A stretch of 64,000 nt of DNA from Neopestalotiopsis rosae (GCA_023078685.1 JALGAS010000001.1:3844001-3908000), one strand, 5' to 3'. Positions 10,034 through 21,700 are shown, numbered from the stretch's first letter. The notes: a model not told the origin generated them from the letters alone. Translations and numbers: made by a program.

Positions 10034-12559
10034 CTAATCGTCTTCGTCCCATATATCCTCAACTGGTGCTGGGAACTCTTCCTCTTCAATAGTTGCAGCA
10101 GAGACTTCGCCATTCTCGCCCTGTGCCACCTGCTTTTGATGGGCCTCCCAGGCACGATGATCGTCCAGACGTTTCGACTGGCTCGGACGGCCCTTCGGTT
10201 CTACGCCCTTCCAGACTTCCAGCGGATGCAGCCTTGTACTCAGCAAGTCTCCAACAGTGTGCCTACTGAGAAGACGATGCTGACGTTGTACTACCGGCTT
10301 GAGTCGCCATTGCCCTTGACGCTTCATCGGCATCTCGGTGATATGGTTCCTTACAAAAATGGTTTGCTCTACAGGCTCAGCGGGATCAAGCAGGCTGACC
10401 ATTCCTGAAGCCGTTCGGTACTTGACGGGGTTCTCCAGAATTCCACTCCATGCTTGGATGAGATTCGGGATCCGCTGCGTAGCTATTGTATCACTCAAAT
10501 CCTCTGGCTGGAAGCTCCTCTCGAGCATTCTTCCCCAGACTCTCATCCGTTGCCTCATGTATGCTTTGCGGAAGCGCTCGCGCCGGAATCTGCGCAGCTC
10601 TCTCGTGTAGTCAAGGCCGTCATGCATGGTGGCTGCGTAGTCGAACGCGGCAGCGTCAAAAGTGGCACACTGTGTCTCATACAACTCTTGAGCTTGGCGC
10701 ATGAGCTCGAGAGCCATGCTTACCTTGCCCTGGGCTAACCTGTTCATGATGTACAAGTCGTATTCCTTGAAACCGGGTTCTGCACCAGGCGTCCCATTCT
10801 TCGGCGACCACATAGCCTGCCACAGAAATTCCATTGCCCCAAACCTGGGAACCTGGTCGTGGAAGCCAGCAATCTTCCAAGCCGTGCTGGTAGGTGGTGT
10901 GATCAGAATGTGGCACCATTCAAACAGATCGGACCAGACTTGTTGCGTAATTGATATCTTGTACGTGTGAGAAAGGAATTTGACGAGTTGCCAAGCCATT
11001 GCAAACTGTCCGTTAGAGCAGTACGCATACACGACGGCTTCCAGTAGACGCGATGTTGGCTTGATGAAGGGCCGCGGGGGCCGCAGTGGGTTTTTTATAG
11101 CGGATCTCTCTCTGGACATCTTTTCAACAAGCACTGTGCCGTCCTCGTTGTTTTTTCTGACAATGATACCAAAATGATCCTCAAGAATTTTGTGCTGAAT
11201 GAATCTGAGAGAGCCAGCACGAGCAAAAGCCACCATGAACGTACACAGCAGCTGCTCAGTAGTGAAGAAGCCTTGCTTCTTCATGAAGAAGAACAACCGC
11301 GTTGGAGGTAAAGGTTTTCTTAGGCGTCGTGACAGAGACTCGGCGTGTCCAATATTTCTGTCGAGGCCAAACTTGAACATATGGGTCTGGGTGTTTTTGC
11401 GAAGTCGGTCGAGACGAGATACGGAAGCTATAAGGAACTTGCCGCCGCGGCGATGGAGATTGCGTGGGGTCATCATGAGTCTCTTCTTATCAAAACTGTA
11501 GTAAGCAGGATGGACCAAGAATCTGGCCTTGATGAACTCATGGTAAATGCTGTAGTGCCTCCATGGCGCGATGCCGTGTGCTCGCATTTGCTCCCACAGA
11601 AGTTTGGCAACAGTCATGTCCGAGGCAAGCCCGGCTGCGCGCAACAGGGGCACGTAGTCGTTTACATTGGGAATGCAACCAGCGGCCACTAACGCTTTCA
11701 ACAGTTGCGTCATTTGCAGTAAGAGCTTCACGTAGAGTGTTCTGCTACCCCATTCATCAATGACTGCCCCCAGGTTAAGAAACTGCCACGCGCCGGGCCC
11801 AATGTAGAACCCGTAAGTAGGATCGTTTTCGCTACTGATCTTGAGAGGATCCAATGACCGTAGGAGTTCCGAAATCGTCGTTCTGGGTACAGTAGCGATT
11901 GCTTCTTCCAGATCCTGGATAGGCATCTGGGTGAGTCTTTCCAAAGCAACGAGCAATTGTCGACTGTTCCGCATCTGCATTGCGCTCATGGCATCCTGGA
12001 ACAGCTTGTTGACGCCCATTGCCGGACTTGCAGGGTAATTTCTAGGACTTGTCATCTGCTCTGGCATACCGCGGTTTGGCATTTCCCCGGCGGGAGGACG
12101 GAATTGAGTTTGGCCACTTGTTGAAACAACACCGGTGACCTTGTGTTGATACGTCTTGAATAGCTGGGCCATGAAGTGAACGTCACGTGGCATCAAGGCA
12201 GAATCTTGAGCCGAGAAATCTTGCCAGGTTGATTGATGTCGTCGTGCTGAAATGCCATGCATTGAAGACCAGCTGGCCAAGCGCATAGCTGATCGAGAAG
12301 ACGCGGCGAGTATGGTCTGAGCATAGTGACTCGAGGAGCTACGGATCAAGCGCGCATTCGCCCCATGGAACGACATATTTGCAGGAACTTGGCCAGCACT
12401 GACTGGAACTCTCATGAACTCGGCCACCGTACTCCCAACGAACATGATCGACGCCACGGATCCAGGTGGATCATTGCTGGGAAGAGGCGTCTTGTGAAAT
12501 CCGGGGAAGTGGAGAAGCTCAACGTTGGTGTGATTTTGGCGTGTCGACGGCGTCAGCAC
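10034..12559 (-). CDS. Mitochondrial pentatricopeptide-repeat-like protein
   Basis: A single long exon of 841 codons, with no intron needed. The sequence is alpha-helical and repeat-like; the segment around DYVPLLRAAGLASDMTVAKL followed by LWEQMRAHGIAPW is a good PPR-type motif. Arg/Lys-rich stretches elsewhere suit RNA binding. The C-terminus is acidic (EEEEFPAPVEDIWDEDD). The first ATG is at 12559, but an in-frame ATG at 12376 (MSFHGANARLIRS) opens a region rich in Arg, Ser and Ala ending ARRHQST, which looks like a mitochondrial presequence with its cleavage site. The shorter start may therefore be the real one. Fungal PPR proteins of this size stabilise or translate single mitochondrial mRNAs or act in mitoribosome biogenesis. 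The target here cannot be read from the sequence. It is divergent from LSM3 by 377 bp. Confidence 0.75.
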   Translation of the reverse strand: MLTPSTRQNHTNVELLHFPGFHKTPLPSNDPPGSVASIMFVGSTVAEFMRVPVSAGQVPANMSFHGANARLIRSSSSHYAQTILAASSRSAMRLASWSSMHGISARRHQSTWQDFSAQDSALMPRDVHFMAQLFKTYQHKVTGVVSTSGQTQFRPPAGEMPNRGMPEQMTSPRNYPASPAMGVNKLFQDAMSAMQMRNSRQLLVALERLTQMPIQDLEEAIATVPRTTISELLRSLDPLKISSENDPTYGFYIGPGAWQFLNLGAVIDEWGSRTLYVKLLLQMTQLLKALVAAGCIPNVNDYVPLLRAAGLASDMTVAKLLWEQMRAHGIAPWRHYSIYHEFIKARFLVHPAYYSFDKKRLMMTPRNLHRRGGKFLIASVSRLDRLRKNTQTHMFKFGLDRNIGHAESLSRRLRKPLPPTRLFFFMKKQGFFTTEQLLCTFMVAFARAGSLRFIQHKILEDHFGIIVRKNNEDGTVLVEKMSRERSAIKNPLRPPRPFIKPTSRLLEAVVYAYCSNGQFAMAWQLVKFLSHTYKISITQQVWSDLFEWCHILITPPTSTAWKIAGFHDQVPRFGAMEFLWQAMWSPKNGTPGAEPGFKEYDLYIMNRLAQGKVSMALELMRQAQELYETQCATFDAAAFDYAATMHDGLDYTRELRRFRRERFRKAYMRQRMRVWGRMLERSFQPEDLSDTIATQRIPNLIQAWSGILENPVKYRTASGMVSLLDPAEPVEQTIFVRNHITEMPMKRQGQWRLKPVVQRQHRLLSRHTVGDLLSTRLHPLEVWKGVEPKGRPSQSKRLDDHRAWEAHQKQVAQGENGEVSAATIEEEEFPAPVEDIWDEDD

Positions 12560-12936
12560 TTGTCTCTTCTAGACCGAGGCACGGGCCCGGATTTGCTCTC
12601 GAAAGTTGGTGTTTTTGTTCTACACTCTACACAGTAAAGCGCCGGTGGGTATGAGCTTCAGAAGCCTTAGGTAATCAATTCTGCGTCCTCGGTGGTCGGG
12701 GCGAGTATTTTCCAGCGGTCCGTCTCCAAGTGGTGCACCCAGCCTTTGTGAGCCTCCCTGCCAGCCGTCAACTAAAACTGGCCATTCTGTATCAGCTGCC
12801 CACCCACCTTAGCTAAACACAATTGAGGGACATCGCAAAGGCCGTACACCCATTCGGTCCCACCTCACGCGCCTCGCAAGAAGAAACATCAACCCCCCGC
12901 CAGCAATTGCAGTAAAAGCCATTTCCTGCAGTCAAT
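12560..12936. promoter_or_regulatory. Bidirectional promoter between PPR gene and LSM3
   Basis: A compact 377-bp divergent spacing between two housekeeping genes. No clear TATA box. Nothing else is visible. Confidence 0.4.
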
Positions 12937-13419
12937 ATGGCCGACGTTGAAGAAGGCGTTGGTGCCAGCCCCGCCCCCGAGCCTCTGGACCTGGTTCGCC
13001 TCCTCTTGGACGAGGTGGTGTTTGTCAAACTACGGGGCGACAGAGAGCTCAAGGGTCGCCTGCACGTGAGTTGACCCAAAAGGCTATTTCTCCTCTCATT
13101 TTCTCGCTGCTAACAAAGGATAGGCCTACGATAGCCACATGAACTTGGTGCTGGGGGATGTGCTAGAGACCATCTACGTGGTTGATGAGGAAGATGACGA
13201 TGAGGAAATCAAGGTAGGAATGACCTTACTGCTTTTCCTGCTGGTACAAATGCTGATGCTGCTTTTCAAGACAATCACCAAGAAGTCAGAAATGTTATTC
13301 GTTCGAGGTAAGCTGAGATGTCACGGTGCCGACGAAAGAAAAGTGAGATTCCCGTGTGCTGACAAGATACGCGTCCAGGCGACAGCGTCGTGCTTGTTTC
13401 GCCCCATAACTCATCATGA
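12937..13419 (+). CDS. LSM3: U6 snRNA-associated Sm-like protein LSm3
   Basis: Four exons: 12937-13065, 13124-13213, 13271-13307, 13379-13419. The introns of 58, 57 and 71 bp all have good donors (GTGAGT, GTAGGA, GTAAGC); the second intron is barely above the fungal minimum. The spliced product is 98 aa, the normal size of LSm3. The Sm1 motif lies in [20 protein letters not shown] and [13 protein letters not shown]. The Sm2 motif is [12 protein letters not shown]. LSm3 is part of the LSm2-8 ring on U6 snRNA (splicing) and the LSm1-7 ring (cytoplasmic decapping). Three introns in 98 codons is usual for this gene in filamentous fungi. Confidence 0.95.
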
Positions 13420-14443
13420 GCTGGTGTGAAGCACCGGCAACAATAGAAGATCCAGAAATATCAAGAACCGTGCCGCCATCTAGGCCACATTACTACTAGC
13501 ATGGCACTCGCTCGAAATATCACCAAGGATATGAGCGTCACGCAGACTGGTGCATTGTAATAATCTATATCAGTCCCGCAACGAACGGAGCCTGCCAAAT
13601 GATAGGCCATTTTAGTGATGGAAATGGCGGGCAGCTTTCGCTCATATCGCGTTGCCAGCCGCGCTGAAAGCATCCGATTACGGCAACAGATACCTTTGCC
13701 AAAGCCAGGTAGACAGACTATAATGAACTGTCAAATCCTGCAAGGGTTTGACGCCCCTTATCAAATATTGCTTCCGTATCCTTTTTATTAGTGATTCAAT
13801 ATGCGGGCTTCATCTTGTTCGGACTGTTCCGACATGCCATTTTCTTTCTTTTAACACGTCGGTTGCTGAGAGCCGTGGTCGATATTTCTTGCCAGCCCGC
13901 CGCTTGGCCGGCCCCCGTCCGCAAAGATAGCCTATCTGCCGATGCAGATCATCCAGTGGCTCTACGACCCCCTGTCAACCACCCCGAGCCCCCGACATCA
14001 TGAAGTCACCTCCTCATCTGGCCATTGGGATCATGTTAAGCCCTAGCTAATCATGCCTTGGGCAAGGTTGCTTATCTATCTTGTTGCTCCAGTCGCCGCA
14101 TCCTGCAGGTCAACTATTGTAGTATGCATAATGAGAGCCCACCGTCTTGGCTTTCCACCATGTCGCGGAGGTCAGTGGTCGCCTATCTGACGGCCTGCAC
14201 AGGTATGAGTCTATGACTTAATAGTCCTTGAACGTCTACCCATTGGGCGCATATATTATCGCCGTACATCTCCGAATTCTTAAAATCATCGTACCTCTGG
14301 TCGAGATTGCTAGACCTGTTCATCCCGTACTGTTAACGTGAGCGGTCCATCACAGAGTGATATAAGCTGCTGGTGACCGAAGCCCCGCACTCTATCGCTC
14401 CTAGAAATTATAACAGCTCTTGACAAAGGGAAAGGGTGCCACA
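13420..14443. other. Intergenic region between LSM3 and permease gene
   Basis: About 1 kb: the LSM3 3' end and the upstream region of the permease. Some short open frames (for example near 13790-14000) lack a family match. No repeats or RNA genes recognised. Confidence 0.45.
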
Positions 14444-16398
14444 ATGTCTGGCGAGAAGATGGACGCGGAAAAGCAGGCACCGACAGTCGCCGATGCGGAT
14501 GCCGCGCTGGAATATCTCAACCATGAGCAAACGGGGATGATGACCGAGATCGACGAGAAGAAACTCCTTCGCAAAATTGACTGGTGGATCGTGCCTTTAA
14601 GTAAGTAAATTCGTGTTCTTTATTCTTGCCTGTTCTGAATAATCCCACAAGCACCTGGGCTTGAATGAGCCCCATATTTGGGCGTAAATACTCAGACGTC
14701 TGTTTATTACCGTTTCACTCTTCTCCCACTCGATTTTGGGTGATCAGAAATTTGCTAACATACTTTTTGCAGTGTGTACGTACATTCGCCACTAATGTGT
14801 TGATATCGTTGCTCGTCAGGTATATATTGACACTTTTCTTCGCTTAGGGGCCTGTTATAATCTGCAATACCTCGATAAGACGTTGAGTAAGTTTTGATAA
14901 TTCCTACATACTAAGGGACTTCAACTCACAACTCATGGATGACCAGTCAATTATGCAAATGTCATGGGCCTGCAAGAAGATACCGGCATCACTGGTGATC
15001 AATTCTCTCTTCTGGCTCTCGTCTTCTACGTCACATACCTCGCCTTCGAGTTTCCGACTGGTTATCTCATGCAGCGATTCCCGACGGCCAAGTACCTCGG
15101 TGCTAATGTGATCCTCTGGGGTTTAATGGTTACGCTCACAGCAGCAGCCAAGAACTGGGCTGCTCTTGTCACCTTGCGGGTTTTGCTCGGGTGTTTCGAA
15201 GCGGCAGTCGCTCCGGCTCTAATCTTGATCACGTCCATGTGGTATAAGCGGTCCGAGCAGCCCGCACGCGTGGGCTTTTGGTACGTGGGCACAGGAACGG
15301 GAACAATCATAGGCGCCTTGACCTCGTTTGGCTTCCAACACTACGAAGGCGACCAATTTACGAGTTGGCAGATTATGTTTCTAGTGTTTGGGCTGATCAC
15401 CATCACCGTTGGCACTCTTGTCATGATCTTTATGCCGGACAGCCCGATGACGGCAAAGTTGACGCGTGAAGAGAAGATTTGGGCCATTGAAAGAGTACGT
15501 GAGAACCAGACCGGAATCGAGAACAAGCACTTCAAGCTCTACCAAGTGCTCGAGTGCTTCAAGGATCCGCAGACGTGGCTCTTGAGTCTCATCACAATCA
15601 GCAGCAGCGTCCCCAACGGAGCTGTTAGCAGTTACCAAGCCACGATCATCAAGGGTTTTGGTTATACGAGCAAAGAGACTGCGCTTCTCAGTATACCTAG
15701 CGGTGCTGTTGCTTGTCTGTCTGTGATTTCCTCGGGTGTCGCTGCGTCTAAATTCAACATGCGCGGCCCGATCATCATAATACTTCTACTCATTGGTGGC
15801 ATCCTTGGAGGATGCCTACTTGCCTTCTCGGCTCATGACAGCAAAGGAAGTCTCCTTGCGGGGAATTACCTGATGAATGTTAGTAGCCTCAGGGTTCCCT
15901 TCCCATTTTTCAGACACTAACGATATCCTTGCAATAGATTATCGGATCAGTTCTGCCGTTGCTGTATTCTTACAGTGCTGCAAACTATTCAGGCCACACC
16001 AAAAAGGTCACCATGAATGCACTTCTTCTAATGTCATTCTGTAAGTATTATTGTTCTGATTGGAAAAGCAATGGCTGACTCAAGTTTACTTCAGGTCTGG
16101 GAAATATTATCGGGCCGCTCACATTCCGTGATGTCGACAAGCCCAACTATCTTCCTGCCAAGATTACGGTAGTGGTGACCAGTGCTGTCGCAGTTGTGCT
16201 GACTGCGGTTCTCATGGCATACTACTCGTGGGAGAACAAGCGCAGAGATGGACTGGCACAAGAAGGCCACAAGGAGAACATTGAGTTTCTAGATCTGACT
16301 GATCGAGAGAACAAGGAATTCCGGGTAAGTAACCTCACGAACTATTCGATACGAGCGCAGCAAGCCGCTGACTTTCCAATCTTCAGTACCGATTATAG
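14444..16398 (+). CDS. MFS transporter, allantoate permease (Dal5/anion:cation symporter) family
   Basis: Seven exons by my reading: 14444-14600, 14773-14775 (three bases), 14848-14886, 14947-15878, 15938-16040, 16095-16324, 16387-16398; product 491 aa. The start MSGEKMDAEKQ is the first ATG. The family hallmark is the first-helix region, spliced as PLMWACYNLQYLDKTLINYA, then NVMGLQEDTGI and DQFSLLALVFYVTYLAFEFP. About 12 transmembrane helices follow. The C-terminus, ending in the residues encoded by the tiny last exon (YRL), matches the usual FRY-type tail. These permeases import small organic anions or vitamins such as allantoate, ureidosuccinate, nicotinate or pantothenate by proton symport; the substrate cannot be assigned. 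The microexon restores Met-Trp at a conserved site; direct splicing from exon 1 to 14848 would instead give Arg there. Confidence 0.88.
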
Positions 16399-17465
16399 AG
16401 AAAAAAGGCTCTCCAAGAGGATCAGCTGACTTTGCGCTGCCAAGATGATGACCTACCATTTACTTTTGTCCACGCACACTCTAGAGCAGTTGCCAATGCA
16501 GAATACAGAAAGATCGTAGCTTTCTAGCACCTCTCCCAAATTTCCCGACTTCTGGTTGGCAGAACTACATTGCGGGGGATGCTCGTATTCCTAACGAGGC
16601 GCTTGAAGTGCTTATGCGCCTCCAAAATGATATCAGGTCATCTGCGGGAGCGTCCGGTGACGGCTGGTATTTCTCACAACGGACTCGACCAATTTTTGAC
16701 AGCCACATTTGTGGAAGTCCAATCAAATTATTCCTGTATCCTCTGTGAGCATCGTGTGAGTCCATGACTGCCTGGTGTTTTGTATATGTACACTGCCCGA
16801 AAGTGCCATATGGGTCAAACATGTGTCAACCGGTTCGCCGATGCAACGACTGTGAGCTTCTCCAATTGGTGAATAGAATAAAAATACACAGCCAGCCCCA
16901 GATTTCAGACTACGCAACGTTTCGTCGGGCTAACTCTTTTCTGCGGGGAAGTTGTCAGCATGTATTCGCATTCGTGCTTAGTTCTGTTGCGGCTGAAGGG
17001 CCATTAGGCTTTCTGCTAGTCTGGGGCGGCATACTTACCATTGTTCGCGAGTCTTGGCCAGAGGGAGCTTGAGAAAATTCCCGAAATAGAAGGCTAATGA
17101 AGTATAACACCTCGCGGTGATTGATTGGCAGCTGAGAGACTGGGAGGCGTCGCTGAACTGTTCCGATTCTTCAGCCCGAGTAAGAGAACATCTAGTAATA
17201 CGATGCAGCTTGAGCACTACGGTCAGTGAGTGTCAATTATGAAGATGGCGGGCTCTATTCCGCTGCTCGTTGCAAAGCCTCGAGATCGGCTTGTTTGTAT
17301 GATGGATATGTCGCGGCCATCTGAATATAAATATGCCCAGATCGTCCGCAGCCAGTTATGATATTTTATTGCAACATCATCCCTCGAAATCACGACATCT
17401 ACTTCAGCTTCTATCCACATATATATACATAGCACTACACTATCACCACACTTTCCAACGCCAAC
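16399..17465. other. Intergenic region upstream of the secreted-protein gene
   Basis: About 1.07 kb. The proximal part carries the TATA element of the downstream gene. The remainder contains no ORF with family resemblance. Confidence 0.45.
17326..17333 (+). promoter_or_regulatory. TATA box of the small secreted protein gene
   Basis: TATAAATA lies 133 bp before the ATG of the secreted-protein gene, followed by a leader with CA- and CT-rich stretches. A strong TATA box suits a highly regulated secreted-protein gene; the housekeeping genes around it lack one. Confidence 0.5.
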
Positions 17466-17860
17466 ATGAAGTTCCTCGCTGTTCTTGCCCTGGCCACCGC
17501 TGCCATCGCCTCTCCTTCCATGATGAAAAGAGGCCAGCAATGCAGCCCCCCATCTTACGCTTGTTAGTCGCCCTAACATGTGTTGATTTCCCTCTTTATC
17601 TCTCTCTCTGTATCTGTATAGAGAAGAACCTAATAGCAAGAAATGAAGAGGCTAATATGTGTTGTCACATTAGGTAAGCCAAACAACTCAGGTTGGCTCG
17701 TCTGTAATGTCGATGGCAAGTGGCTGGTAAGTCATCTCGATACATTTTTCACACTTGTCCTTCAGGATTGCGGGCTGATTGTTCCATATTGCAGGATGGA
17801 GGCAACTGCCCGGCCAAGACGACTTGCAAGCCCATCAACAACCTCCCATATTGTGTTTAA
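17466..17860 (+). CDS. Small secreted six-cysteine protein (candidate effector)
   Basis: Three exons, 17466-17562, 17674-17726 and 17795-17860, give 71 aa. Introns have GTTAGT and GTAAGT donors; phases 1 and 0 join correctly. Residues 1-15 form a signal peptide (MKFLAVLALATAAIA). A Lys-Arg pair at 21-22 is a likely Kex2 cleavage site, leaving a mature domain of about 49 residues. Six cysteines are spaced C-x6-C-x9-C-x11-C-x5-C-x8-C, the last being the penultimate residue. Conserved-looking motifs are GWLVCNVDGKWLDGGNCP and LPYCV. I recognise this CNxxGKWxxGGxCP...PYC arrangement from many small secreted proteins of plant- and insect-associated ascomycetes, but no function is known to me. It sits alone, with no neighbouring copy. 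Confidence 0.82.
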
Positions 17861-18793
17861 GATGGGGACCCTCTGGTTCAAGGCTATTGATTCTCTCTTT
17901 TGCCTACGTGCCTAAGTGTTTACTGAGTTGCTGTTTCTAGATCGGTGCTAGCTAGCTTCACTTGTTAATCATACACTCATTTTTTGCTGTTTTGGAGATC
18001 GTACATGGCCAACATGGAATTGTTCTAGAATTCAAACATCAGAGCGTGTATATTCAAATCGTGATTCTAGAGTACGCAATGAAAATTTATCTTATGAGGA
18101 TTCAAGTTTTGGCAAGGGTGAAATCCAAACCAATAGTTTATTGGATCTGGTTGTAGGCCGTGCTTCCGCCATTGATTGTACAAGACAGGTGCGATCTTGC
18201 AGAAGAAAAGCCTTGGCGGGAACATTGGCAGGTATGAAGCTCCTTAGGCCCTCAATCTATGCCGTAGTATAGGACACTGGCAGCTACGCACGAGCCATAG
18301 CTTATTTAGTGCTGTATATGGACTTTGTACATGAGAACTCTGGTCCTCTCGACCCAGGACAACTATGATAATAAATTGCTCATTCATCCTCCCCAAGTTC
18401 CTATGAAATATACATTGTAGGAGTAGAGATGATCCGTTATAGCAAATCTTGGACATCCTTCCCATCTCCAGTGGGAAATAAACCCTAAGCTCTTGCCTCT
18501 CATCATCAGACACCTACGAGCTACTGCTACATAGTGGACCGGCATTTGTTCGGTTAATAAAACACGCCGCGGGCGCGTCCCTAGCCTCTCATTTTCCTCG
18601 ATTCCCCGTTCAGGCTTGCTCTTAGAGAGCTTCCCAAGTTTATTAGTTTGCGATGCGACAAGGTGCCCTCCCGCGTCGCGCAAACCTGCATCTCGAGGTC
18701 TTCAACATCTGACGCCGTATCTAATGGACCAGAAGAGGCTCGCCATCGGAAGCAACCCATTTTGACTCACTTTTGGCCAGCACTAAAGTCACA
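17861..18793. other. Intergenic region between secreted-protein gene and RSC-like gene
   Basis: 933 bp, AT-rich in its first half. No gene, RNA or repeat recognised. Confidence 0.45.
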
Positions 18794-21700
18794 ATGGCTG
18801 ACGCGACCGAAGCCAGCAGCGCGACTGAAGCTCGCGACTCGATCGACGACAAGGCCAGCATCGAGACCACTAGCAAGGACATTGCTCCTGCGTCCGGGGA
18901 CGACGTTGCAGAAAATGCACCGAAAGAGAAAGTTGCCGAACCCTTACCTCCGCAAGTTGTCGACAATGAAAAAGACGCGGCGACCGATTCTACCGCGATC
19001 CCAGAACCACCTATCGACGACGTTGCTCCAATAGCTCCCCAAGAAAGTGGCAATGCGGAAGGAGTTGCAGACACCAAAGTCGAGTCTAACACCAATGCCG
19101 ATGACAACAAGGACGCCAATGCTGGTGCCACTGCTGATGCTAATGCTATTGCTGATACCAATGTCAATGCCAATGCCGATGCCAACGAACAACCAAAGGC
19201 CGATGTCGAAATGACTGTCGATGCTGACGCTGATGCCGAAGCTGAAGCTGAAGCTAAAGCGGCTGTCGAGGCCCCTGCAAGAGACGTAGATGCCATTGCA
19301 GATGTGGACGCTGATGGAGAGGGAGATGCAGACGCTGATGCTGATGCTGATGCCGAGGTGGACGCGGACGCAGATGCTGATCCAGACGCTGACGCTGATG
19401 CCGACGCTGATGCCGACGCTGATGCCGACATCGATGCTGATGCCGACGATGACGCCGATGATGATGCCGACGCTGACGCAGAAGTCGATGCGGATGGTGA
19501 TGTGGATATGGATGCAGAGGCCGATGCGGATGGCAACGGAGAAGATGGTCGACGGGGCCGGCGCGGTTTGTCTTCGGACATGTTCACAATCATCGAAAAC
19601 ACCGCCAACTACCTATCCAGCATCAAGGATGATGAAGGGTATCACATCGCCCAAGCTTTTCAGCGCGTTCCCAACCGGCGATTGATTCCTGACTACTACG
19701 AGGTCATAGACGAGGCTGTTGCTTTTAGCACTATTCGGGTAAATTCGACCAAGCCAGGGGCGCTTGCCAGGTTATGCTAACAGTGCTCAATAGACAAAGA
19801 AGCTGAAGAAGCAGTACACTGCTTTTACCGAGTTCGTTCGAGATGTGGCCAAGATCTGCCACAATGCTCAAGTTTACAATCGTCCTTCGTCTCACTTCTT
19901 TCAAGATGCCGGCCGATTGAGGGAGATATTCAAAGAGGAGCTCCAGAAACTTGTCGACGAAGATATTATTACCAAAGAAGAGGCAATTCTACCCGATCTG
20001 GGCCCGCTGCCTGAAACTGAGGACTCTCCGCCTCCAGAAGAAGAAGACGAGGACGAGGGTGAGGATGAAGATGAGGATGAGGAAGACGATGACGACTCTG
20101 ACGACTCTGATGACGACGATGGGCATCGTGGTCGGAGACACGGGGCTCACCGGTCTTCTGACAAGGACTATCAGCAACAAAACCGAGCCCGGCGCCCAGC
20201 CAAAGTCTTTACTCCTCTTGAGGCCAGAATCCATTCCTTTCTTAACGGTCTACGCCAACTCAAGCACGAGAGCGGAGAGCTTTTGGTCACTCACTTCGAA
20301 AGACTGCCCGACAAACATGCTAATCCAGACTACTACACTCATATTCAAAATCCCATGGCACTAGACCTTATCAAGAGAAAGGCAGGTCAGAAGAAGTACC
20401 AATCCGTGGACCAAGTTGTATCAGATGTCAAATTGATATGCCTAAACGCCATGCAAATTCATTCAGCAGGCAGTGCGCCCTTTGAGGCTGCAATAGAGCT
20501 GATGAAGCAGGCGCCCAGTCTGGCAGAGCAAGAAAAGGCAAAACCTGATGATCAATTTGAGGATGAAGAAGGCCGCAGACCCGTGGCCGAAATCCAGCAC
20601 AAGGGCGATGCCTGGAAGATTGGTGAGTACCTACACGATCCCATCCGTATCAATATCGTGTTTCCGCGCATCCTCTCTCTAAGGATTGACATGGCTGACG
20701 GTGACTTTGCCTAGGCGACTGGGTGCACATCACCAACCCAAATGACCTGACGAAACCAATCGTGGCTCAAATATACCGCACTTATATTGACAAATCTGGG
20801 AAACCTTGCATTCATACCTGCTGGTACTACCGCCCAGAACAAACGGTGCATCGATTCGAGAAGCACTTCTACAAGAATGAAGTTGTCAAGACGAGTCAGT
20901 ATAGGGATCATGGTATCGACGAGGTAGTGGATAGATGCTTTGTCATGTTCATAACCCGCTTCAACAAGGGTAGACCTCGCGGATTGCCCAAAGACATGGA
21001 GGTCTACGTCTGCGAGTCGCGGTACAATGAGGAGACGCATAAGCTGAACAAGATCAAGACGTGGACGAGCTGTCTTCCAGAGGAAGTCCGGGACAGGGAC
21101 TACGAGATGGACCTGTACGATGCAACTCAACCGCTCAAGAAGCTACCCAGCCCGATTAAACATCTGCTGCGAGATGATGCGAAACCCAGCGACCCTCTGC
21201 CCAAGCCGTCTTGGGGTGCGGCGAATGCGCCTCCTCTTGTGGGCGCGGTACACTGTCGCCAGCGTGAAGCCAATGTAAGTGGTGCCTTGTTGCCTGTTTC
21301 GTCTGTCTCATATTACGCCCCTCCCTTGCCCAACCCTCCCTATCCATCAATCTCTTTCAGCCCACCCACTACCTCCAAAAACGCCGCGGTCCTTATCGAT
21401 TATGGAATCTGGCATCTCGCCAAATCCCGAATTCCAAGTCTCAAATGTCAAACCTGAAATCTGCCTTGCACCCAAAACAAACAAGCATCACCAGACGTCC
21501 CGCTCACCACTCCCACAGGAATCACCACCTCCAGAACCTACTCCTCCGCCTGGGTCCCTCCACGCAGCGCGGCGCGCCTCAATGATGCATGTTCACCGTC
21601 CCATGGATTCACAAGGCGACGTCGCCATGGGCAACGTGCAGCAATATACGCCTGTCCCTGCGCCGCCAACGCCTACGCCCAATGGTAATTACGCGCCCCA

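Noticed and set aside
18721..19608. 295-codon Ser/Ala-rich frame opposite the RSC-like gene
   Set aside because: It is the mirror of the GAYGCN Asp-Ala repeat, not an independent gene.
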